9,163 bases of DNA, from NCBI GenBank assembly GCA_051867635.1, contig JBJDYT010000093.1, positions 1 to 9,163 on the forward strand. The letters are read 5' to 3'. The position numbers and the translations under genes were made by a program. The notes under the pieces were generated by a model, which was not told the origin of the DNA, ran no database searches, and saw nothing but the letters and a program-made list of their open reading frames with translations. Shown in pieces: positions 1-5,330 of the stretch (the first letter of the stretch is position 1; each line of letters opens with the position of its first letter). Source of the stretch: RGIG5472 sp051867635. GTDB lineage: Bacteria; Bacillota; Clostridia; Oscillospirales; Oscillospiraceae.

Positions 1-579
1 GAACATGCCGCCCCGGCCCTCGCCGAAGGGGGCCCAGGCCTCCAGCTGCACGCCGTACTTGTCGTGCCACGCCTTGCTCTCCGCCTGCTGGTGGCGGGGA
101 TGGATCTCCACCTGGTTGACCGCGGGACGGACGCGGTTGAAGGAGGCCAGGTCCACCATGCGGTCCGCGTAGAAATTGGAGATGCCGATGGCCCGGAGCC
201 TGCCCTCCGCGTAGAGGTCCTCCAGCGCCCGGTAGGCGCCGTACACGTCGCCGAAGGGCTGGTGGAGCAGGCAGAGGTCCAGGTAGTCCACCTGCAGCTT
301 CCGCATGGATTCCAGCACGGAAGCGCGGCAGGCCTCGTAGCCGTAGTGTTCGATCCAGACCTTGGTGGTGAGGAAGATCTCCTCCCGGGGAACGCCGCTC
401 CCGGCGATGGCCCTGCCCACCTCCGCCTCGTTGAAATAGGACTGGGCCGTGTCGATCAGCCGGTAGCCCACCCCCAGCGCGTCGGCCACACAGCGCTCGC
501 ACTCCTCCCGGCTCACCTGGTACACGCCGTAGCCCAGCTGAGGCATTTGCACGCCGTTGTTCAAAGTTATGTAATTCAT
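1..579 (-). CDS. Aldo/keto reductase, AKR5-like (3' end beyond the window)
   Basis: NAD(P)H-dependent cytosolic oxidoreductase that reduces aldehydes or ketones to alcohols; the substrate cannot be told from sequence. The visible 193 residues are the N-terminal two thirds of a usual 270-280 residue protein, and the gene continues past the left edge. All four catalytic tetrad residues are visible: Asp43 and Tyr48 in the DTAQSY segment, Lys73 in TTKVW and His106 in LLHQP. GISNF (132-136) and the NQVEIHP segment (155-161) are family signatures. The layout resembles bacterial 2,5-diketo-D-gluconate reductase / YvgN-type enzymes. The start at 579 is supported by GAGGTG (586-591, minus strand) 6 nt upstream. 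It is divergent from a MerR-type regulator, and its promoter has the long spacer expected of a MerR-activated gene, so induction by aldehydes or other electrophiles is likely. Family assignment is firm; physiological substrate is unknown. Confidence 0.93.
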   Translation of the reverse strand, partial: MNYITLNNGVQMPQLGYGVYQVSREECERCVADALGVGYRLIDTAQSYFNEAEVGRAIAGSGVPREEIFLTTKVWIEHYGYEACRASVLESMRKLQVDYLDLCLLHQPFGDVYGAYRALEDLYAEGRLRAIGISNFYADRMVDLASFNRVRPAVNQVEIHPRHQQAESKAWHDKYGVQLEAWAPFGEGRGGMF

Positions 580-637
580 ATCGCTCACCTCATTGATTTT
601 TTCGCCGTTTTCCGTTACACTGTCGGTATTTGAGTTG

Positions 638-668
638 ATTGTACAAGTTAAAGTCAGCTTGAAGTCAA
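638..668 (-). promoter_or_regulatory. MerR-type promoter of the aldo/keto reductase (19-nt spacer)
   Basis: On the minus strand, TTGACT (663-668) is a good -35 and TACAAT (638-643) a good -10, separated by exactly 19 nt (644-662). A 19-20 nt spacer is the hallmark of promoters that RNA polymerase uses poorly until a MerR-family protein untwists the DNA. The -10 lies about 58 nt upstream of the reductase start codon. The divergent regulator gene starts at 693, so the promoter is well placed for control by that regulator. Spacing and hexamers are seen directly; regulation is inferred. Confidence 0.72.
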
Positions 669-669
669 G
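644..669. promoter_or_regulatory. Probable operator of the MerR-family regulator
   Basis: The 18-bp CAAGTTAAAGTCAGCTTG (644-661) is an imperfect dyad: 6 of 9 base pairs are symmetric, with perfect CAAG/CTTG ends. It is centred almost exactly in the 19-nt promoter spacer, where MerR proteins bind. A second, perfect 5-bp-arm palindrome, CTTGA-AG-TCAAG (658-669), overlaps it and covers the -35 element. CTTGA/TCAAG half-sites resemble operators of AdhR/NmlR-type regulators. Which of the two overlapping dyads is the true site is not resolved. Confidence 0.5.
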
Positions 670-692
670 TCTTTTTTCACGGGAGGGAGCCT

Positions 693-1145
693 ATGTTTTA
701 CACAGTTGGGGAGATGGCGAAGCGGCTGGGCATTTCCGCTTCGGCGCTGCGCTATTACGATCAGGAGGGCCTGCTGCCCTTTGTGGAGCGTTCCGGCGGC
801 GGGATACGGATGTTCAAGGATTCGGATTACGAATGGCTGAAGGTCATCGAATGCCTGAAAAAGACCGGCATGCCGCTGAAGGACATCCGCGACTTCATCC
901 ACATGGCCATGCAGGGTGACAACACCATCGACGAGCGCCTGGCGCTCATCATCCGGCGGCAGGAGGCGGTCCGCCGGCAGATGGAGGAGCTGCGGCAGAC
1001 CCTGGAGACCCTGGATTTCAAACGCTGGTACTATGAGACGGCGAAGGAGGCCGGCACCACCGCCGTCCCCAAAGAGATGGCGGAGGAGGAACTGCCGGAG
1101 CGCTTCCGGGAGGTGCGCCGCCGCCTGCGGGGCGAGCGCGGCTGA
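693..1145 (+). CDS. MerR-family transcriptional regulator, AdhR/NmlR/YyaN-like
   Basis: DNA-binding regulator of 150 residues. Residues 3-70 form the MerR winged helix-turn-helix: TVGEMAKRLGISASALRYYD, then the wing (RSGGGIRMF), then a second helical pair. Residues 82-115 form the usual antiparallel coiled-coil dimerisation helix. The rest is a short charged tail with no ligand domain. The only cysteine is Cys54 in VIECLKKTGM, which lines up with the single reactive cysteine of Bacillus AdhR (Cys52) and of NmlR proteins, which sense aldehydes and other electrophiles. No metal-binding C-terminal loop is present, so a metal-sensor role is unlikely. The start is supported by GGAGG (682-686) 6 nt upstream. 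It is divergent from the aldo/keto reductase, whose promoter carries a fitting operator, and is followed 17 nt later by an esterase gene, probably co-transcribed. The fold is certain; the inducer is inferred. Confidence 0.92.
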   Translation: MFYTVGEMAKRLGISASALRYYDQEGLLPFVERSGGGIRMFKDSDYEWLKVIECLKKTGMPLKDIRDFIHMAMQGDNTIDERLALIIRRQEAVRRQMEELRQTLETLDFKRWYYETAKEAGTTAVPKEMAEEELPERFREVRRRLRGERG

Positions 1146-1162
1146 GCGGGGAGGCGGAACAG

Positions 1163-1702
1163 ATGCGCGTGCTCTGCTTCGGCGACTCCAACACCTACGG
1201 CTACGACCCCCGCTCCTACCTGGGCGGACGGTACCCTGCCGCGTCCCGCTGGGTGGACCTGCTGGCCCGGGAGACGGGCTGGGAGGTCGTCAACGCCGGG
1301 GAAAACGGCCGGGAGATCCCGCGCCGGCCCATAGCGCTGCCGCGGCAAATAGACCTGCTGCTCGTCATGCTGGGGACCAACGACCTGCTGCAGGGCGCGG
1401 ACGCCGCCGGCGCCGCTGCGCGCATGGAGGCCTTCCTCCGGCGGCTGCCGGTGGGGGGAGACAGACTCCTGCTCATAGCTCCGCCGCCCCTGCAGCCAGG
1501 GGCCTGGGTGACGGAGGAAGGGCTGATCGCCGCCTCCGCGGAGCTGGCGGCACGCTACCGGGACCTGGCGGAGAGGCTGGGCATCCGCTTCGCCGACGCC
1601 GCCGGCTGGGGGATAGAGCTGGCGTTTGACGGCGTCCATTTCTCCGAGGCGGGGCACCGGGCCTTCGCGGCGGGGCTTTGCGCACTCCTGAAAGACATAT
1701 GA
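1163..1702 (+). CDS. SGNH/GDSL-family hydrolase (esterase/arylesterase-like)
   Basis: Serine hydrolase of 179 residues that probably cleaves small acyl esters in the cytoplasm; no signal peptide or membrane segment is visible. All SGNH blocks are present. The nucleophile is Ser9 in FGDSNTYG. The block II glycine is probably Gly49 in NAGENG, the block III asparagine is Asn73 in GTND, and the Asp156-x-x-His159 pair lies in DGVHFSEAGH. The N-terminus (RVLCFGDSNTYGYDP, then a RW pair near residue 30) resembles the arylesterase/acyltransferase branch of PF13472. The start is supported by GGAGG (1150-1154) 8 nt upstream. It lies 17 nt downstream of the MerR-type regulator, so the two are probably one transcript, and is followed at once by a terminator. 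Its partner role may be ester detoxification or carbohydrate deacetylation; the sequence does not decide. Confidence 0.88.
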   Translation: MRVLCFGDSNTYGYDPRSYLGGRYPAASRWVDLLARETGWEVVNAGENGREIPRRPIALPRQIDLLLVMLGTNDLLQGADAAGAAARMEAFLRRLPVGGDRLLLIAPPPLQPGAWVTEEGLIAASAELAARYRDLAERLGIRFADAAGWGIELAFDGVHFSEAGHRAFAAGLCALLKDI

Positions 1703-1712
1703 GGAAACAGCG

Positions 1713-1743
1713 AAAGGCACGGCCCCAGCCGTGCCTTTCTTTT
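1713..1743. terminator. Rho-independent terminator, probably bidirectional
   Basis: A perfect 11-bp stem, AAAGGCACGGC (1713-1723) with GCCGTGCCTTT (1728-1738), closes a CCCA loop and runs into CTTTT. It begins 10 nt after the esterase stop codon. The A-rich left arm gives T-rich sequence on the minus strand too, so it could also end the convergent antiporter transcript, which stops at 1774. Confidence 0.85.
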
Positions 1744-1773
1744 ACAGTCCTCTCCGGATGGGGAGCGGGCCGC

Positions 1774-3069
1774 TTATCCCCGGCGGGTCCCGGCGGCAGC
1801 CAGCTTCCGCGCCCGGCGGTTTTTGACCTCCTCGGACATGGGCTTGATGTCCCCGGCCCTGGTGAGGGCCTGCTTGGTGAGCACGGGGCCCACCAACTCA
1901 TAGACCAGCACGGAGAACAGGACAATGTTTCGGATCAGGGCTCCCTCCGCCCCCAGCTGGCTGGCGGTGACGCACATGCCAAGCGCCACGCCGGCCTGCG
2001 GCAGCAGCGTGATGCCCAGGTATTTGCAGACGGCGGGGGCGCAGTGGGTCATGCGGGTGCTGAAGTAAGCGCCGAAGTACTTGCCCAGGGAGCGGAAGAG
2101 GATATACACCACGCCCACGCCCAGAATGGCCGCGTCGGTGAACACCCGCAGCTCCAGCCCCGCGCCGCTGACCACAAAGAACAGGGCAAACAGGGGAGAG
2201 GTCCAGCGGTCGGACTTCTCCATCAGGTCCGAGGACAGGGGGCAGAGGTTGCAGAAGGCGGCGCCCAGCATCATACAGACCAGCAGGGAGGAGAAGCTCA
2301 CCCGCACAGGGCCGACGGTGAACTCCGTCATGGAGAGGGAAACGGTGAGGAACACGAAGGCGATGGTCAGATTCAGGCGGTTGGTGTTGGAATGGAAGAG
2401 CTTTTCCAGCTGCGTCAGCAGCCAGCCGCACGCCATGCCCAGCAGCAGGGAGGCCGCGATCTCCACCAGGGGGTCCACCAGGATGGAGACAAGATCCACC
2501 GCGCCGCTCTGCAGCGTGCGGGCGATGCCGAAGGAAACGGCGAAGACGACGAGGCCCACGGCGTCGTCCAGCGCCACCACCGTCAGCAGCAGGTCCGTCA
2601 GGGGGCCCTTTGCCTTGTACTGCCGCACCACCATCAGCGTGGCGGCAGGGGCCGTGGCGGTGGCGATGGCGCCCAGGGTGATGGCCTGGGCCACGGAGAT
2701 CTTATCCGGCAGCAGAAGGTGCATCAGCAGCAGCGCCGCGTCCACGAAAAGCGTGGCGGTGAGCGCCTGGAGCACGCCCACCACCGCGGCCTGCCGGCCG
2801 GTGTGCTTCAAATCGCTCAGGTGGAACTCGTTGCCGATGGAAAAGGCGATGAACCCCAGTGCCACGTCGGAGACCAGGGAGAGGGCATCCACCGCCCCCG
2901 TGCTGGTAAAGCCGAGGCCGTCGATCCCCAGAGCGCCCAGGCAGTAGGGACCCACCAGCACGCCGGCGATGAGGTAAGCCGTGACGTCCGGCAGCTTCAG
3001 CGGCCGGAGCAGCCGGGTCATCAGCAGGCCCGCTAAAAGGGCGATGGATATGGACAGCAAAGCAGACAT
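1774..3069 (-). CDS. CPA2-type monovalent cation:proton antiporter
   Basis: Integral inner-membrane antiporter of 431 residues, exchanging Na+ or K+ for H+ in pH or salt homeostasis. Residues 1-400 are almost wholly hydrophobic, about 12-13 membrane helices. It shows the signatures of the Na+/H+ exchanger fold (PF00999): an N-terminal helix with PDVTAYLIAGVLVGP (27-41), the unwound-helix segment ATATAPAAT (136-144), and the ion-binding pair Asp168-Asp169 in VALDDAVGL. An Asp-Asp pair is typical of electrogenic CPA2 members such as NapA; CPA1 members have Asn-Asp. The protein ends in a short basic tail with no RCK/TrkA-N or USP domain, unlike KefB/KefC. The ribosome site AAAAGGA (3079-3085, minus strand) is 9 nt from the start. 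It is a single-gene unit convergent with the esterase. Antiporter class is firm; ion specificity is not readable. Confidence 0.92.
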   Translation of the reverse strand: MSALLSISIALLAGLLMTRLLRPLKLPDVTAYLIAGVLVGPYCLGALGIDGLGFTSTGAVDALSLVSDVALGFIAFSIGNEFHLSDLKHTGRQAAVVGVLQALTATLFVDAALLLMHLLLPDKISVAQAITLGAIATATAPAATLMVVRQYKAKGPLTDLLLTVVALDDAVGLVVFAVSFGIARTLQSGAVDLVSILVDPLVEIAASLLLGMACGWLLTQLEKLFHSNTNRLNLTIAFVFLTVSLSMTEFTVGPVRVSFSSLLVCMMLGAAFCNLCPLSSDLMEKSDRWTSPLFALFFVVSGAGLELRVFTDAAILGVGVVYILFRSLGKYFGAYFSTRMTHCAPAVCKYLGITLLPQAGVALGMCVTASQLGAEGALIRNIVLFSVLVYELVGPVLTKQALTRAGDIKPMSEEVKNRRARKLAAAGTRRG

Positions 3070-3144
3070 GATCTCAGATCCTTTTCAAGCTTTCAGATTT
3101 GCAAAACAGTATACGACGAAGAATGAAAAGCGCAAACCAAATAT

Positions 3145-3173
3145 TAGACAGATTTTACGATAAAATTTAAAAT
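3145..3173 (+). promoter_or_regulatory. Candidate promoter for the small-gene/recombinase pair
   Basis: TAGACA (3145-3150) and TAAAAT (3168-3173) each match the sigma-A hexamers at 5 of 6 positions and are 17 nt apart. They sit in an AT-rich island (about 3121-3200) that stands out from the GC-rich surroundings. Transcription would start near 3180, giving a leader of about 170 nt before the small gene at 3351. The island is the intergenic region between the divergent antiporter and recombinase units. I see no further gene between 3070 and 3350. Confidence 0.42.
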
Positions 3174-3243
3174 TTATTGTGTATTTTTATGTATAACGCC
3201 CCGGCTGGATGAAAAATTTTGGTAATCAGGCAAAACCGCCGGC

Positions 3244-3264
3244 GCGGCGGAAAAGCCCCGCCGC
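3244..3264. repeat. Leader hairpin GCGGCGG / CCGCCGC
   Basis: A perfect 7-bp stem, GCGGCGG (3244-3250) with CCGCCGC (3258-3264), has a 7-nt loop and lies in the untranslated leader of the recombinase unit. No T-run follows, so it is not an intrinsic terminator. It may be a leader structure or a recombinase or regulator site; the function is unknown. Confidence 0.4.
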
Positions 3265-3350
3265 AGTGCGCGCTTCCTTCGGACAGCGGCGGAAAAAGCA
3301 GGAAAAAAACGGCGCGCCGCCGCATACCATGCGCAGAGGAGGCGGTTTTC

Positions 3351-3551
3351 ATGGATACATACGCAAGGCTGCTTCATGTGGCGGAGGAGCGGGCGGTGAC
3401 GCCCGAACAGGACGGTCCCTTTCTCCGGCGGTTCTGCCTGGCCGCTTTGCTGGCGCTGAAGGAGGAGGGCATCCTGACGGAGGCACAGCTCCGCCGGGCC
3501 GAGGCTAAGCTTTGGGAGGAGCGGCGCGCCGCCGGCAAAGCCGGTGTGTGA
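3351..3551 (+). CDS. Small SHOCT-like protein upstream of the recombinase
   Basis: A 66-residue, largely helical, charged protein. The start at 3351 is chosen over an in-frame upstream start at 3219 because AGAGGAGG (3335-3342) is ideally placed 8 nt before it, and the upstream translation is low-complexity basic sequence. Residues about 31-54 (AALLALKEEGILTEAQLRRA and onward) have the pattern of the SHOCT short domain: helix, Gly-Ile-Leu-Thr-Glu turn, second helix. Small SHOCT proteins directly upstream of large serine recombinases are a common arrangement in integrative elements of Clostridia, and this gene is placed that way. The stop codon overlaps the recombinase reading frame by 8 nt, implying translational coupling. 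A role as recombinase partner or directionality/regulatory factor is inference. The assignment rests on pattern, not on an alignment. Confidence 0.7.
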   Translation: MDTYARLLHVAEERAVTPEQDGPFLRRFCLAALLALKEEGILTEAQLRRAEAKLWEERRAAGKAGV

Positions 3552-5139
3552 GGGGGAGGGCGTCATCAGGGCGGCGGCCTACTGCCGGGTCTCCACGGAC
3601 AGGGAGGACCAGGCCAACTCCTTTGAGAGCCAACGGCGCTATTTCACGGAGTACATCGGCCGGCAGCCGGCGTGGGAGCTGTACGAGGTCTACGCGGATG
3701 AGGGCATCACCGGCACCTCGACGCGGAAGCGGGCGGCCTTCAACCGGATGATCGACGACGCCCGCCAGGGGCGTTTCCGCCTCATCCTCACCAAGGAGGT
3801 CAGCCGCTTCTCCCGGAACATCCTGGACACCATCGCCTATACCCGGGAGCTGAAGGCGCTGGGCGTGGGGGTGCTGTTCATGAACGACGGCATCAGCACG
3901 CTGGAGCCGGACGCGGAGCTGCGGCTCTCCATCATGGCCTCCATCGCCCAGGAGGAGAGCCGCAAGACCTCTTCCCGCGTCAAGTGGGGCCAGACCCGGC
4001 AGATGGAGCGGGGCGTGGTCTTCGGCCGGTCCATGCTGGGCTATGAAGTGAAGGACGGGCGCATGACCGTCGAGCCGGAGGGGGCGGCGCTGGTACGGCT
4101 GATCTTCCACAAGTACGGCGTGGAGAAAAAAGGCGTCACCGTCATCGCCCGGGAGCTGCGGGAGGCAGGCTGGCGCACCTGCAGGGGCAGTCCCGACTGG
4201 AGCGGCAGCCATATCGTCAAGATCCTCAAAAACGAGAAGTACGCGGGCGACCTGGTGCAGAAGAAAACCTACACGCCGGATTACCTGTCCCACGCCAAAA
4301 AGTACAACCACGGCGAGGAGGCGCTGGTGGTCATCCGGGACCATCACGAGGCCATCATCGACCGGACGCTTTGGGACTCGGTGCAGGCCGAGCTGCAGCG
4401 CCGTCGCCGCCGCGGAGGAGACGGCGGCGGTTCCACCCGCTATGCCCTTTCCGGGAAGATCCGCTGTGGGGAATGCGGGGCCGCGTTTGTGGCCCGGAAG
4501 CGGTACCGCAAGGACGGCAGCTGCTGCCTCCGTTGGGGCTGCCGCGCCGCCGTCAGCGGGGGGACGAAGCGCTTTGACGCGGAGGGCCGCGCCGTGGGCT
4601 GCGGCGTGGGATGGCTGCTGCGGGACGACGAAGCCATGGCGCTGCTCCGGCAGACGCTGCAGGCCCTCCCGGTGGACAGAGAGGCGCTCCTCCGCGCCGT
4701 GACGGCCCTGGCGCTGGAGGCCATGGAAGCGGGAGAACCGGAAGACGGCAGGGCGGAGGAGCTGACTCGGGAGATCAGCCGGCTCACCCGGAAGAAGGAG
4801 GCCATGCTGGACGCCTTCTTTTCCGGAAGCATCACCGCCGGGGAGATGAGCGCGCTGCGCGAACGGTACGACGGCGAGCTGCGCGCCCTGCAGCAGCGGC
4901 GCGCCGCCCTCCTGGGGGAGGGTGGCGCGGAGGGTACTGCGAGGCAGGAGGAGCTGCGAAGGCATGTGGCGGACATTGTAGCCTGCCGGACGGAGAGCGA
5001 GGCCTTTTACAAGACCCTGCTGGAGCGCATAACGGTCTGCAGAGGCGGCTTGGTGGAGCTGCGGCTCTGCGATCTGCCCCAGACCTGGGTGTACCGGCTG
5101 GAGGGCAGGCGGCGGAAGGAGCCGCCTGCCGGGGTATAG
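3544..5139 (+). CDS. Large serine site-specific recombinase
   Basis: Cytosolic DNA recombinase of 531 residues that makes a two-base staggered cut at att-like sites through a serine-DNA covalent link. The resolvase catalytic domain (about 8-155) has nucleophile Ser17 in AYCRVSTDRED, LTKEVSRFSRN (82-92) and an ASIAQEES segment. The recombinase DNA-binding domain follows (about 165-290, from GYEVKDG to WDSVQAELQRR). Next is a zinc-ribbon region with Cys308-x2-Cys311 and later cysteines 327/328, 333 and 353. A coiled-coil segment (about 403-457) precedes a beta-strand tail. Everything expected for an active enzyme is visible. The only canonical in-frame start is GTG 3544, inside the upstream small gene and without a close ribosome site; a strong GGGGGAGGG lies after it at 3551-3560. 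Translation may be coupled, or may start at a non-standard codon such as ATC 3565. It could drive an integrative element, an inversion, or be a relic. Confidence 0.92.
   Translation: MCEGEGVIRAAAYCRVSTDREDQANSFESQRRYFTEYIGRQPAWELYEVYADEGITGTSTRKRAAFNRMIDDARQGRFRLILTKEVSRFSRNILDTIAYTRELKALGVGVLFMNDGISTLEPDAELRLSIMASIAQEESRKTSSRVKWGQTRQMERGVVFGRSMLGYEVKDGRMTVEPEGAALVRLIFHKYGVEKKGVTVIARELREAGWRTCRGSPDWSGSHIVKILKNEKYAGDLVQKKTYTPDYLSHAKKYNHGEEALVVIRDHHEAIIDRTLWDSVQAELQRRRRRGGDGGGSTRYALSGKIRCGECGAAFVARKRYRKDGSCCLRWGCRAAVSGGTKRFDAEGRAVGCGVGWLLRDDEAMALLRQTLQALPVDREALLRAVTALALEAMEAGEPEDGRAEELTREISRLTRKKEAMLDAFFSGSITAGEMSALRERYDGELRALQQRRAALLGEGGAEGTARQEELRRHVADIVACRTESEAFYKTLLERITVCRGGLVELRLCDLPQTWVYRLEGRRRKEPPAGV
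5104..5130. repeat. Perfect 10-bp hairpin within the 3' end of the recombinase gene
   Basis: GGCAGGCGGC (5104-5113) and GCCGCCTGCC (5121-5130) form a perfect 10-bp stem around a 7-nt loop. It encodes part of the Arg/Lys-rich C-terminal tail, just before the stop codon, and lies only 13 nt from the terminator hairpin. No T-run follows it. It may stabilise the transcript end or mark a DNA site; the function is unknown. Confidence 0.5.
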
Positions 5140-5143
5140 CGGG

Positions 5144-5175
5144 CGGACCGCCGGCGTGCGGCCGGCGGTCCGTTT
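5144..5175 (+). terminator. Probable intrinsic terminator of the recombinase transcript
   Basis: CGGACCGCCGGC (5144-5155) and GCCGGCGGTCCG (5161-5172) form a perfect 12-bp stem with a 5-nt loop, beginning 4 nt after the recombinase stop codon and followed by TTT. The T-run is short for an intrinsic terminator, but the stem is very stable and the position is right. It separates the recombinase unit from the fucosidase operon. Confidence 0.65.
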
Positions 5176-5237
5176 CGGTCTGTGCGGAGCCGTCCTGCGC
5201 AATTGCGGCATTCTTTACTGCAAACCGGCGGAAAGTG

Positions 5238-5246
5238 TGCTATACT
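5238..5246 (+). promoter_or_regulatory. Extended -10 promoter of the fucosidase operon
   Basis: TGCTATACT (5238-5246) is an extended -10 element with the TGn motif and a 5-of-6 match to TATAAT. No good -35 lies 16-18 nt upstream, which an extended -10 can tolerate. Transcription would start near 5253, giving a leader of about 78 nt before the fucosidase start at 5331. The leader is GC-rich and has no recognisable riboswitch. Confidence 0.5.
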
Positions 5247-5266
5247 GGCAGCGGGAAAAAGCTGCC
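5247..5266. promoter_or_regulatory. Dyad over the predicted transcription start (possible operator)
   Basis: GGCAGC (5247-5252) and GCTGCC (5261-5266) form a perfect 6-bp inverted repeat separated by 8 nt, directly abutting the -10 element and spanning the predicted start site. This is a position typical of repressor operators, and it could equally form a hairpin at the 5' end of the mRNA. No regulator gene for the operon lies in the window. Confidence 0.35.
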
Positions 5267-5330
5267 TCGTCCCGCCGCCCGCCCGCGGCGGACAGGCCCT
5301 CTGATAGTCGTCAAGCAAGGAGGATGCCAT

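Noticed and set aside
1678..3036. 452-codon open frame on the plus strand opposite the antiporter gene
   Set aside because: Its translation is a low-complexity His/Gln/Gly/Arg-rich string with no domain, while the opposite strand encodes a clear membrane antiporter. Long shadow frames are common in GC-rich DNA.
3108..3113. TATACT on the minus strand as -10 of the antiporter promoter
   Set aside because: The hexamer is good, but no acceptable -35 or extended TGn motif accompanies it, so I did not list it as a feature.
3219..3350. Upstream start for the small SHOCT-like protein
   Set aside because: The extra 44 residues are basic low-complexity sequence through hairpin DNA; the ATG at 3351 has AGAGGAGG at ideal spacing.
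3310..4908. Repeated CGGCGCGCCGCC(G) at 3310-3322, 3522-3534 and 4897-4908 as possible recombination sites
   Set aside because: The core GGCGCGCC also occurs at 7253-7260 in the aminopeptidase gene and is expected by chance in such GC-rich sequence; two of the three copies are inside coding DNA.
3505..5211. 568-codon open frame on the minus strand opposite the recombinase
   Set aside because: Composition is Leu/Pro/Ala/His-rich without motifs. The plus-strand recombinase has all catalytic and zinc residues, so this is a shadow.
4611..5330. N-terminal extension of the fucosidase frame by 240 codons
   Set aside because: The added sequence overlaps the recombinase gene in another frame and is low-complexity. 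A perfect AAGGAGG sits 7 nt before the ATG at 5331, and the GH29 domain begins there.
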